Shown here one piece after another: positions 52,001 through 64,000 of a DNA stretch of 64,000 nt (position 1 is its first letter; every line of letters begins with the position of its first letter). This DNA comes from Stercorarius parasiticus (taxonomy: Eukaryota > Chordata > Aves > Charadriiformes > Stercorariidae). Location of the stretch: positions 1,059,393 to 1,123,392 of the forward strand of contig VWZL01001304.1 of assembly GCA_013396915.1 (NCBI GenBank), read 5' to 3'. A model generated the notes under the pieces. It saw only the letters and a program-made list of their open reading frames with translations. It was not told where the DNA came from and ran no database searches. Both the position numbers and the translations under genes were made by a program.

Positions 52001-52679
52001 GGCCTCTCAGGGATGCACAAGAGTGGGTGGGAATGGTCCAGAAGAGGTGGCCTGGCAGAAGTGTGCGTTTGACTATCTTCTTTCCTTAAGGTCCTTTGCC
52101 CAGCTCTTCCTGCCCCTAACTGCATGTGTGAATGTGTCATGTGCTAGAACAAGCACAGCAGAGCCTTTGAGGAGACTGAGGAAGCTGAGAAGTATTGCAG
52201 GCTGATGACTTGCTGCATGCAAGCTGGAAGCTAGTTTGGGCTGACAAGCTTAGGCTCTTTATGTTAGCTCTTTGAAAGAAACATGTGATGTGTTGGATCA
52301 TCTCTCCCCTGGGATGCTGATAGGGACAGCCTAGCTGCCCTGGCAATAGGGCTGCAGGGCAGATGACATGCCTCCAAATCAGACACAGAAGAATAGCAGG
52401 TGAGACCTGAGAAACTGCAGCATTTAACCTTTTTGAAAGGACTGAACTGTGGAAAGCAAACTTCACCTTTTTCCGCTCTCTGCTGTCTCAACTACCAAGT
52501 TTTTTTTCTGGGGGTATGTTCAGAGACACCAGTCTCAGCTGCAGCAAAGCACTGGAGCACATCTTCCCCTTCAAAGAAGCCAAGATGCTATGAATGTGTG
52601 AGATCCTAAGAAGGGGGTACAAGACTGAGGGGCAGCATAATGAGTGAATTTCATGCTTAGAACTTTCTTCTCTTTGCTT

Positions 52680-52730
52680 GAGGTGCTTCTCAGGTTACGA
52701 GGTTCTTCTCAGGTTAAGAGGTGCTTCTGG
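52680..52730 (+). repeat. 19-bp tandem repeat, about 2.7 copies
   Basis: The unit is GAGGTGCTTCTCAGGTTAA, with one or two changes between copies, at 52680, 52699 and 52718 (partial). Confidence 0.85.
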
Positions 52731-55700
52731 CTTGCGTAAGAAGGATTGCTGTCAGAGCTGACCAAAGAGATAGATTCCTTTTCAATTAAATAAGAAACAC
52801 ACTTTAAAATAAAAAAAATGTATTTTTCTGCAAAAAGATAATGTTCTGCCCAGATATTACGCAAACAGTCATACTGAATATGATGTGGACGAACCAAGTG
52901 CGACAGTATTTCTGCTTCCTATGATTGCTCATAGCTGAGTGATGCTGGCAGTTACTATGTTATCTGAAGCCAAAGAGTTAGACTTTGCCTTTTGCCTATC
53001 AGATTTGAATATATGAATTCAGTAAATAAGTATTAGGGCTGTCAGGAACACTTCTTGTCAGTAGTGATCAGGATTTATGCGTGGCATATAGGCTTTTTGG
53101 CATCCTCTGAATCCCAACAGGAAACTCTTGATGATAACCATGACTTTTCATGTCTAAAATATGCTATTTTTTCTTAAAAAATCCAGCCTTTTGTCAGACA
53201 TACAACTTTTAGATAATTATTTGAGATTTGCCAAGCAACTATATATTGTGACCCTGGCTGTCATAGACAGAAAAATCACTTTGTGCTGTTTTCCATCAGC
53301 TAAATGGGAGGTGGAGGTTCTGGACTTGCCAACGCCAGTGTAACACTCACTGCAGTGGAACCAAGATTTTTGCCTACATCTCCAGCTGGGAACAAGAGGA
53401 TGAACAATAAAAGCTCACTGAAATTGTTGCTAATGGGCTGTTTGTGCTGATCTGAAATCTGTTTAATTGTAGATGATTTTGAAAGAAAATATTGTTGAAT
53501 AAATAGTTAATTTTACAGGCTTTGAACACAAATGTTTTGAATCCAAGTTTTGTTTAGATTTGCCAAACTTGTCTTCATATGCTGGCAAAAAGGGTTAAAC
53601 ATTGTGAGTTTGAAGGATTCTTTGCTGCCCTCACCTTCCAAAACTGAATTGCAGTGAAACAGAATGGGATTGCACAATATCTCAGCCAAAATTAAAAAAT
53701 AATAAAGTTAAATTTAAGTGTGAAAGTCGTTTCATTCAAATGTTTATTTTTTCCCCATAACTGGATGTCAGGTTTCAGTGACCAAGACCGTTAAAAAACA
53801 GGGAGCAGAGCCCTGTGAGAGTACTTTAGAAACTCCAGTGGAAAGTTAAAACTTGTCACTCCCACAAGAAATGCAAGCCTGGCTTGATTCACAGGGCAAG
53901 AGGGTGAAAGTATTGATGTAAAGTAACCCCGTTCAGGATATCAACATAATTCATGACATCTAAAGATTAGGTAAAAGGTCAAATGTAAAGGTGAAAATAA
54001 AACCTCAGATGCTTTGTGACTCCAGGGCATACATTGTGTCGGACTAGAGAGAGCAATGGGTGAGGAAAATGGCTACAGTGCTGAGCTACCCGCTCCCATC
54101 TTGCAAATGAAAAGAAGGTGAAGTAGATTTTTATTGCCTTGACACGGCCTTCTGCCTAAGCCATAGTAGCAACAGCAAAAGAGATGCTAGACTTGCTAAT
54201 TCAGCTGTAGTGTGACAGAAGATTTCCTGAGATTTTGAAAGAGTAGTGCTGTTAAGCAAAGATATACATGCAATAGGAAAGAACTGATACTGGAGCAAAA
54301 GGTGCTGTTACATAAAATCTTATGAAGAAAATCTATTCTCAGTGTAAATGTGAGAAAAAAAAAAGATGGACTAAATAAGTATTAATTAAGAACAAAATAG
54401 CTAAATATATGTAAAAGGCCATAATAGCAAGACCTGGCACGCAGCTAGGATGCTACTCTTTCAGGGTGGGAAGAAGACATTTTTTTAAATATCACTTGGC
54501 CCTTGACAAGAAGCTATGGGTATTTTTTGCAGTTTTACTTAAGCAAACTATTCAATAACAGCAGGAAATAGCGTGTAGCACGAAACAGGCCACAGTGGTG
54601 TGTGAAAAGCACAGCAATATCCAGCAAACTTTCTGGCACTACATAGATAACAGTGCACAGATGCAGGTGGCTCAAATATGGAAATCTATTATTGAAACAT
54701 AATTTATACAGAAATACATAGCCATGTTATCAAGGTTACTGTTTGTTATTGATCCTGTGGGTCTTTTACTTTCTTATTCCTTGGCCCAGGGTTCTGGGAA
54801 AGGGTAGTGCTGGGGAAAGGGGAGAGGCATCACACAGCCCTGTCTTCTATCACTTCAGCTGGTGGCAGAGGAAGTAGGCTTTTTCCTTCTCACCCTGTTC
54901 TATTGGAACTGCTCAGGACTGAAGAAATCTACTCATTATCATTTGTCAAGCTTGGGGGAAAACATGGACTAGGAGATTCAAAGTTACAGTTTTTTTTTCT
55001 TTTATTTTCATAGCAGAAATGGTACAGCTCCTTTGTTGGCATTATAGTCAAGCTGGAAGATCATGCCTGGTCCCTGAGGAGAAGGCAATTTAAGTTCTCT
55101 CTAGCAAGAATGATTTAGGAGTATCAAGATATGGTACAAATTCCTTCAGGAACAAGGAATCCATTTCACCCGAAGGCCCCCCTCTGCACATTTTTTGGTG
55201 TTCTCTTTTTTTGGCTAATGATTGTTTCCTCCTCTTTTCAGTTTGGTATCTTTCCTCCGAGGAGTCATTCCAAACACTAGCAAGAATCTAGAGCCATAAA
55301 AATTCCTGGAAAATATTTTAGCTTCTTTCCTTTGATTTTTGGCAAAACCCAGCAACTTTGCAAACTGTTGGAACAGAACTGTGGTATTAAAATAATTTTG
55401 GTGTGTGCCACAAAATCATGTCTAGTCCCAGCATGCAGCTCCACAAGTCTTGATTTCTATCCACTTTCTCTTTGTGTGCTGAAGTAATAACCCTTCCAAA
55501 AGTATTTTTGCTGATTCATATTCCCAGGAAAGCTTCCCTCTTTCCTTCATGCTTGACTATAACCAGTAGGTTATATGGGTACAATAATATTTCTTGAATG
55601 CTGTACATAAACAATGACTTTAAATTCTTCTTTTGACCCAGACTCAAGGTCCTAGTCTGAGAAACATGCAGCTTTTCCTAGCTGCTAGAAAAAATCTGTC

Positions 55701-56930
55701 ATAATTTCTAATGTAAAATACTTCCAGAATGACAGTTTTTGTAGATACCTAAATCTTACCATTGCCAACTTATAGAAACAGCAGCTACAAGGTTGTCCCA
55801 TTCCACTTTAATTTTTTGGGGAAGAAGTTGAAACAGCAGCAAAGAGGTATTTCCCATTCATTTTCCCTTAGCAGTGTATCACTGTCAGCTGGGATCAGCA
55901 GGGAGAGAAGAAGCACTTCTGAAGAAGTACCTTGGATCCATTCTCAGCTAATTGTAATTTTAAAGGACTAAAATCCTTCCATGTGTCTGTGGAAAGTTCA
56001 TCTGTCTAAAGGCTGAACTGGAAAAAAAATACCTTGAAACCCTTTCAGGCCATGTGGATATGTTTGAATTGGTCCTGTTTCTACTTCAAAGTTCTTAGTT
56101 TCTATATAAATTTGGCTCATCTGAGATTTATCAGTTCCCAGATTTAGCAAACAAAATGACCTGAATCAGTCCTTCCCTCTGTCCCTGGAAGCCTGAAGGT
56201 GCCTTGGCTGTGGTTTCTCATTCAAAGTACTTATTCTCTACAGGCAGTTTTACAGCTGTTCATCACTAGAGAACACTGGCTGTGAAAGTTGTGTGGCTTA
56301 GCACGTTTTCTAGTCCGTTTACACTGGGCTGTGATCCGTAGCTTGAGTTGACACAATGTTTACTCCCAGACATCAGTCAAGCTTTGGATTAAGACCAGAG
56401 ACTTTGCCAGTGCTTTCTTGTAATGGAGCGAGTATTGCACCACGCTGGTGAGGAAGACCTGTTTGGTAATAGAGAATTTACCCAGTGGCCCTTTTTCACA
56501 AGATCGGGGATTGCAAGGAGACAAGCACCTCTTTGCCACAAGCCCTTTCTCTGTTTTCCTCCCCTGCAGTATCTCAGGACCCTTACAACATTCTCTCAGT
56601 AAGTGGAAGAGAGGTGGATTTTTTAAAAGCAAAAATACCTCGTTCTGTTTAGGTTTAGAGTGATACCCTCCTGTGTACGGGTGTTTGCTGTATCTGTTCT
56701 GCTCATGGTGTTTATTTAGATTGTTCTTAGGGTCAGGGCCATCTGATGCAGTACCTTTCAGCTATACAGACCCCGGAGTGTTGTTGGATTTAATTAGAAA
56801 GATACAAACTAAATAGAAAGAAAAAATAAAGAAGACAGCACGGATGTCAGGGTAGGGGAAGAAGAATCAGGTGTGAAAAAGGCTGAACTTACATCTACAT
56901 GTCTTTCAGGCAAATATCAGAGAGAGGGAG

Positions 56931-56966
56931 AATACCTTAATCAGGGCAATCAATACCTTAATCAGG
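56931..56966 (+). repeat. Short direct repeat (15 bp, period 21)
   Basis: AATACCTTAATCAGG occurs at 56931 and again at 56952, separated by 6 bases. It is a minor local duplication. Confidence 0.85.
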
Positions 56967-59900
56967 CTTATCATCACTGCCTTGAACAAACGTAACATCC
57001 TGTAGCATCAGTCTGCAAAGAGGCGGCTAACACATGAGGTGGTGGTCTTTGTGGTGGCAGTATTAGAGCAGACACGCTGCAGTGTCATAGGTTGGTTTTT
57101 TTTCGGCTCAGAGCTGGCAAGCGTGGCCCATTCTGGAGCCCATCATTCCACTATGACCTTTGCTGTTTGGCAGTGTGTTTTTTCCCTTCAGCCATTGGCC
57201 CCTCTCCTTGCTAGTTTAGCTAGCTGATCTCGCAGACTCAATCACTGACCTCCTGTCTTGCTTTGGCAGCTTAGGACGTAGGTTTGAAGTGGTGCAGCTT
57301 TCTTCTCATGAGAGAGGAACCACCAGTATGAAGTCAGACAAGAGATTTCCTAATCTGCTTAAACTCTTAATTTCTAAGAAACGATTTGTCACATTCCGTG
57401 AGGATGTACGTGGTCATGTGCATATCAGAACGAGGTTTAACTGGGTACTGTAAGCTGTGAAGTATAGGAGATGTAACATTTTCATGAAGAAAGCAGCACT
57501 TGTATTATTAATTGGCTGCTTATAGGACATTTTCAGACTAGGTATCTTTTTTTAATTTGGCAAGTAACATCCAATACCTGCTGCATTTCTACAGAAATCT
57601 TAGTTGAGGATGTTCCATTAGTAATAGAATGACAGGTCTCTTGAAGTGTCTTTTGTGTCCCTTAGAGGGTGCTGTGACAGTACCAGAATAACCTCAGAAG
57701 AGCCTGCGGCACAGGGGGAGAATGAGAAATTTCTGGTGTGTTTATCCTACCTACAACAAGAAAGGAAATCAAAGCAGTAGGTTCCCACAACAGTAAAAAG
57801 GCACCTTATTTCCACCTTGTCTCTTGTTGTCACCTCTGGCATTTAGTCCTTTTTCCAGAACTAAGTTCCTCTCATTGAACTTCATGGCCTCAAGGAGGTT
57901 CCTATGGCAGCACCTGAGTCTGAAACCAGGCTTTATTACTAAATTCTTGTTGAAGGGGAAAACTGCCTTCTTTCAGCTTCTCCTGTAGGCCACAAACCCT
58001 ATTCTTGCTTTGATGTAGGGTTCCATTGAATTTACATTGTGGAAGTAAATTGTATTTCAAGTCAGTCATTATTGGGTTTTGTTTTGGCAAGGATTCTCAA
58101 AACCAAAAAAGGGCTCCTAAATTGGGCTCTTATTTAAACCAAAATGGGGAAAATAGCTCCTTCCCAAAGGCATTGTAGCAAATAACTAAATAGAAAATAG
58201 AAAATCTGACTGTCCTTTTCCACCTTACAAATGAGATGGGAAATAGACTACTTGAAAACATTTGGAAATTTAGATAAAATAAGGAATCTTGTTACTGTTT
58301 CAGCTATTCAAACAAGTAGAAAAAAAATACAAATGCTCTAGCACTGGATAGCACTAGATAAATAGGAAGCCATGGCAAGAATACTCAGTTAACTAATGAA
58401 ACCAGAACTGTGTGATGAAGACACGCTCTCATTTGCTGGACGTCCCCTTTCCTCTTGGGCAAAACTGCAGTACAAAGCCATTGAGTAAGACCAAGAGTTA
58501 TAACCAGCCAAAACAGGGGAACTTCAGCTGTTCTGAGAGCTATTGATCAGGTTGACCTGTCACGCTCTGCTCTGTACCGTTGGGCCCACACTGGTCTCTG
58601 TTCTTGCATTTTGCTTTTGTTTTTAGAGCTAGTAGATCAGGAACGATGCCTTCTGGTCGTAGTGAGTGCCCTAACCATGGTTTTCAGGAGTGATGCCCCT
58701 CTTCATTTAATTTACTTAAACATTTGCTTTAGTTTTTGTTGTTTAATGTGTTTCTCTGAAGATATACTTACTACTCTGGTACTGGAGCTTTTGATGGGCA
58801 GTGGGACAGCATGGATTTGATGCCGTTACAAAAGTAAAGGTCAGTAGAGGATCCTCTGAAAATGTTTTCCTTGTTAACCTGTTACTAGATTCTGTGACAT
58901 TATGTTCCAGTGGTATTTCTGCTGTCGCTGTAGCAGACATCTTTGTCATCCACATTCTTCACTGCCTTGGTCATCTCAGCTCTAAAACATGTAGCTACTG
59001 CCTTTCCCCTTTCTTCACAGTATTTTGTGTTGCTATGTTACCCCAAGTTTTTGCACATTCCGCTTGCTTTGCTGCTGGCTTGCAATTGATAAAGTCACAA
59101 TCACAGCTGGTCATTTACTTCATTTATTCAAAAAATATAGTAATATGCATCTTTATAGTGTGCCTAGATTATCTGAATCCATAGGTCAAGTTCTTCTTTG
59201 GTTATTTTGGCAGAGCAAAAACAACGGTAAATTCTGTGACCACTTTGTAACATCTTCCTTGTTCCAAGGGCACCTATTATTAGCAAGTAATGCAGCTCCC
59301 AGTAGCTATGCCCTTGGACTGTAATGTGTTTTAATGTGTCTGAAGCAAACCATGCATTATCTGTGCTCAGCACAAGACTGAGTTTATTTTTGCTGGGGCT
59401 TTTCAAGATCAGCAATGGATTTATTTCCCAAGCATAAATAGTTTGGTCCTGTTCTAGCTATGCAGAACAATTATAGAGCTTCCTAATAATCACCTCTGCT
59501 TTTTGTAGCATTTAGTCACATATATGAAATGATTTTCCAAGTATTCTGAAATCTTAATTTAGTGACTGCAATCAACTTGTCATAATGTTTTTTTTTCTCA
59601 TAATCCATAAATGCTTTAAGTGAAGTTACTGTTCCACCATATGACCTACTGTAAATTCTTTGGGATTGGAACTCCTATTATGTTTTGTGTGCCATACTGC
59701 AATGTTAAATAATATTAATGGGCAAAAAAAAAAGTGGAGCAGGGGAAATAAAAGTGAAGAATGTCTTTTTGAGCAGATTAGAAATTATGGACAGAGCTGT
59801 GACGAGTTGTTCTCAGCGTACCTGAGTCCCTTTCCAATAGTGCCTTTTTCATCTTGCTTGCTGCCAGCACTGCTGTCAGAGTGAGACTGGTACCCTTCTT

Positions 59901-62900
59901 GTAATGTCTGAAAGTGCCAGTTTGAAATTTGATTCTGTACATTTTGTAGAGCCTTTCAGCCTTTTAAACCTTTTTAAAAGCAGATATAGAATTCTAGTGT
60001 GATGACAGTTTTTACATTCACTTTTCTTTGATTTTATAGAGATATAAATAGCATTCCAGAGTGTCATTCAGCTCTTGATCTCAAAGTGTGGGCCCACAAA
60101 GCACCATTTTAGAGTCTCTTTCAGACAGGAGCAACAATTTAGATCTGACAGACCTAACTCAGTTAGTATCTACAAACTGAGGGAGGCAATATTTTCTCTT
60201 CTAAAACCTGGCCTAATATTATTTAGTTTATGCCTGTGTTTTTCCTGGCAGCAAATTCATGCAAAGCATTCCCCTGCTAGCCCTCTAAATCTGTTTGGGG
60301 TCTGAGTGTCATGTTTCATGAAGAGGATCAGCACATTCAGTAGCAGCTAACACTGTCTTGCGGATGATGAAATTCCTGACATCCTCGCTGAGAGAAAGGC
60401 TTTCAATCCAGAGAGTCTTTATCAGGCAGAAAAAAGAATATCTCCATTTAGTTAAAGGGATAAATGAAATAAACATTTTTTTCTGGTTCACATGAAGTGA
60501 TGGTGGTGGTGCATGTTACCTTTTATAATGTACTATTCCCTTGATTAAGGCATCTTTGTTTCTCTTTTTTCTTTATTTTCAAGTTGATATCAACCTCTAA
60601 ATCAATTGAATTTCCCTCTTGATTTTTCAATTTTGTATCCTAATGGGCTCACAGCTTTGGACTGCTGGCTTGAACTGTGTTTGTTAAGAGGGTTTACTTA
60701 GTCTAATGACTTCTGTATAATTACAGCAGTATTCATTAGTTCTGAAATAAGCATTTATGTATCAATGGCTTGCACTGCAAACCTTACCTTGTTGGTTTTA
60801 TTCTCCTGGCTCATACCTTGTAAAGCAGAGGAGCAGGCTGTTATTTGTTCCAGTTCTTTTCTTTGCTGCAACATAAATTAGGATTCTAATTACAAAATGA
60901 AACACAAAAACAGTTGTAAGAGCATGTCCTCTGTGTATATTGAAGGCATGGGTGGGTAGTTACAGGAAAACATTCTAGTTTAGAAAGAGGCAAGCATCCT
61001 GCAATACAATCAGAGCTGGACACCTCACTGATAGGTACACAGACCCCCACTGTGAGGAAAAAAGATGATTTTTATCCTTCAGAGGAGCAGAAGGGGATTG
61101 TGTTTTGTTCCTGCCTGCCTGCCGTGTGAGAAAATGTAGGGATAGGGTTCAATGTTTTTCCTTTTAATGAGTTCAGTGTTAATGAATGGATGAAGTTGGT
61201 GCATCTATATGAATGGCAAAATTGATCCTCAGAGCGGTAGAGATTAGAGAGGTATTTAATTTAGTAAGGTATGTTTGTGTGGTTTTGCCTTTGAATATAG
61301 ATATATCTGCATATAGATATACTTGCATTCTTTGTGGTGGATCTGAGATGTATCTACGTGTTCAGCTCCCTGTGTTTGTAACCTAGTATTTTAGACTGCT
61401 CAATCTGTCTATTTCATCTGACAACAAATAAAAATTTTAAAAATAGAGCTGATTGGAATTTTTCTATGGAACTGGAAAACATATTTTCTCAGGAAAACTT
61501 TAATTTTAGTGGCAATTAAGTCTGTATATTTGGAAACTTTAAATAATGTTTCAAAGACTGTTCAGGATTGGGTCAACTCAAATGGAAATTTGATTTGAAA
61601 TTTTTTCATGTTTCATTGCAAAATGGAGTTCCTTCTTTGAGCACGTGGTGATATCCAGGCGCTTCACTCTCCCCTACCCATTTGGACTTGGTCATCAGAT
61701 GATCGTCCTGTTGAGCTATGGGAACCATGCAATTAAACTCTGTCATGTCCTGATCATTAAAGTCAGCTGCCAGAGGAGAAGTGGGACAGGAAGCACCTGA
61801 ATGAGAACTCCCGTACGGCTTTCTGATATCAGTGAGAGCACAGATTATGTTCACTATATCACAAACACAAATGAAAGATTTTCACATGTTAAAGCACAAA
61901 CCTCTGATGCTTCAGGCACATATTTCCTGAACTACCCATGCCTCAATTTTTTTTCTATTGAAATAGCTGGTGTTTCAAATTTTTTCATTTTAAATTTGGA
62001 GTGAAAGCAGATTGCAAGCTTGGAATTAGGATCCGAAGAGGAGACGCTGATTATTCACCTGTTTTCTTCACCCTGTCTTTGCTACTGTAAGAATCAGCAG
62101 TTTAAGGAAGACGGGACTCTGCCTTAACAATAAACAAAGATTAAAATGTTGTTGTTTTGATCACCTTTTTCTGATGTTTTTTGAAGCATTTTTCTGATTT
62201 TCTGAAATTTTCTGAATAAAAAGTTGCTCTCACAATGTGGATAACAGGAAGTGCAGGACTTCAAAATTTAGAAAGTGTCAAAAGGAAAACAAGAAAGTGC
62301 TTTGGTACCTAAGTCACCGTTAAATGGAGCCTTTCTTGTTGCAGTTTCACAGTCTCCCTCAGTTCAGCAAAATTCACTGCTGTGTGTGTTCACATTCCCA
62401 GTCATACAGATGCAAAGCCACCTGGAAGGCAGTTATTGTGCTAGTAAATAGGTTAATTTTTTTTTTGACAGGAACAACCAATGTAAAAGGGCAGACAAAT
62501 CTATGTCAACCCATTAATTCACCTCGCTAACTCGGGCAGATGCCAGGCAGGGAAAGGGTGAAAAGACATCTAGCACTCCCTAACCTAAAATGTCTTTGAG
62601 CTCAAAACACTTTAATAATTTCAACAACAATTTCTGTCTGATAAAAGTTGATAATTAAAAAAAGAATAAATCTAAGGTCTGTTAGTTTGCCTTTAGGAAT
62701 CCACAAAGATCAAACAGGACACACAATGTAAAAACGAACAGATTGCAGAAAATAATATGTGTCAAGTTTCAGGGCTGCATCTATGTCATGCCTACAAGTT
62801 TTGCTGGATGGGGGCCTGAGCCACAGCAGGCACCGCAGAGCACTGGAGAGCTGCCTTGTGTTCCTTCACTGGTTTATCCTGTGATGTTTCACTCTTGTGT

Positions 62901-62999
62901 CCTAACTTCCAACCTTTTCTTACCTTGGGGCTGCATGGTCGGCTGGATTTGGACATCTGGGCAGATTGTTTCCGCTGGGAGGAAGGAGCGGGAGATAAG

Positions 63000-63473
63000 G
63001 AACAGGAAAGACACAGACCTGTTGGAGCGGGTCCAGAGGAGGGCCACAAAAATTATCAGAGGGATGGAACACCTCTCCTGTGAAGACAGGCTGAGAGAGT
63101 TGGGGTTGTTCAGCCTGGAGAAGAGAAGGCTCCGGGGAAACCTTACTGCAGCCTTCCAGTACCTAAAGCGGGCCTACAGGAAACATGGGGAGGGACTCTT
63201 TATCAGGGAGTGTAGCGATAGGACAAGAGGTAACGGTTTTAAACTGAAAGAGGGAAGATTTAGACAAGACGTAAGGAAGAAATTTTTTTACAAGGAAGGT
63301 GGTGAAACACTGGCATAGGCTGGCCAGACAGGTGGTACATGCGCCATGGAAACATTTGAGGTCAGGTTGGACGGGGCTCTGAGCAACCTGAACTAGTTGA
63401 AGACGTCCCTGCTCATTGCAGGACGTTGGACTAGGTGACCTTTAAAGGTCCCTTCCAACTATGATTCTATAAG
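63000..63473 (+). mobile_element. CR1 LINE, 3'-end fragment of about 470 bp
   Basis: It runs from the end of ORF2 (CTGTTGGAGCGGGTCCAGAG, GGACAAGAGGTAACGG, AGGAAGAAATTTTTTTAC) to the tail AAAGGTCCCTTCCAACTATG with TTCTAT at the end. An open frame of about 190 codons crosses its left half (62743-63318), part of which reads as CR1 ORF2 C-terminus ([19 protein letters not shown]). It is less diverged than the 49.7-52.0 kb copy, and so probably younger. Confidence 0.93.
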
Positions 63474-64000
63474 GGTTGGGGGTATTTTGCTTTTACGACC
63501 CTGCTTATTTACAAATAGTGCACGCAGAGCACTGCACATAGCTGGAGGACAGACCACCTCTTTCCAAAGTTTAAGCCTGCCCTTTCAACATGTACTTTGT
63601 GCAAGAGATGATGCAACTGCTGGCTCCTTTGTCTTCACCTATAGCTTTCCATTCCTTTCATTTATACATAGACTGTCAGACTGACGTTGTTATGTGTGCA
63701 CTTGCTCTCTAGGGAAGACTGCCTGGCTGGTAGTGCAATAGTAGTTTCTATTATTTCTGTGCAGCACTTTACAAAGAGACACTTAAGCATCCCTTTGTAT
63801 CAACAACAAAAAGGCTGAGTGTGTCTACTAACTTTTACTAGAGCTGGAGCCATAGCTCCAGCATTTAGCATTTTCCAGAATATTACTACAATACTGATGA
63901 ATTGGAAGATTAATTATAAAAGTCTGGGGGTTCTTTTTCTGATGTTTTACATTCTCTCAATATTGTAATTACATTTTTTTCCTTTATCTGCTGAATAAAT
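63474..64000. other. Intergenic, no gene recognised
   Basis: AT-rich unique sequence to the window end. I see nothing in it that I can support. Confidence 0.6.

Larger units (their letters stand above)
52001..62990. other. Long intergenic stretch, no gene recognised
   Basis: About 11 kb of AT-rich unique DNA with two small tandem duplications (52680-52730 and 56931-56966). Open frames such as 58801-59184 (+) and 61606-61854 (-) show no family pattern. Confidence 0.55.

Overview
This window looks like avian nuclear DNA. It is AT-rich and intron-rich, has no bacterial-style gene packing, and carries CR1 LINE copies whose 3' ends close in the bird-typical 'TTCTATGATT' manner. There is a 5-base N gap at 32951-32955, and single Ns at 41724 and 41849. 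I cannot name the species from the sequence.

Region 1 (1 to about 18.25 kb, + strand) is the 3' part of a split gene that I identify as TRAPPC8, a subunit of the TRAPPIII tethering complex and the counterpart of yeast Trs85. Ten exons with clean AG/GT borders can be chained in consistent phase to a TGA at 17428-17430. Together they encode about 385 C-terminal residues. One of them, a 48-nt phase-0 exon at 11887-11934, does not match the canonical protein as I remember it and may be an unreported cassette exon.

Region 2 (about 21.6 to 23.9 kb, - strand) holds the most interesting object. It is an intronless, almost full-length copy of CATSPERD, an auxiliary subunit of the sperm Ca2+ channel CatSper. 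It is broken by one in-frame stop and about six or seven frame changes. It has the form of a processed pseudogene. CatSper genes are generally reported missing from birds, so this may be a molecular fossil. A degenerate tandem repeat of about 170-187 bp (24.8-25.5 kb) lies just beyond it, making a GC-rich block within AT-rich surroundings.

Region 3 (about 25.5 to 64 kb) has no coding gene that I recognise. It contains three CR1 pieces: 29.34-29.49 kb (+), 49.70-52.0 kb (-, about 2.3 kb with reverse-transcriptase remnants) and 63.0-63.47 kb (+). It also has a CpG-island-like stretch with a strong splice donor near 41.4-41.9 kb, which may be the promoter and first non-coding exon of an unseen gene or lncRNA. 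A four-fold array of nuclear-receptor-like half-sites lies at 43.78 kb, and there are several small repeats.

A separate observation is a 135-bp sequence with an A-tail on the - strand. It occurs twice at 100% identity, in a TRAPPC8 intron (about 6.26-6.40 kb) and in intergenic DNA (about 28.87-29.01 kb). It looks like a small, recently moved retroposon that I cannot name.
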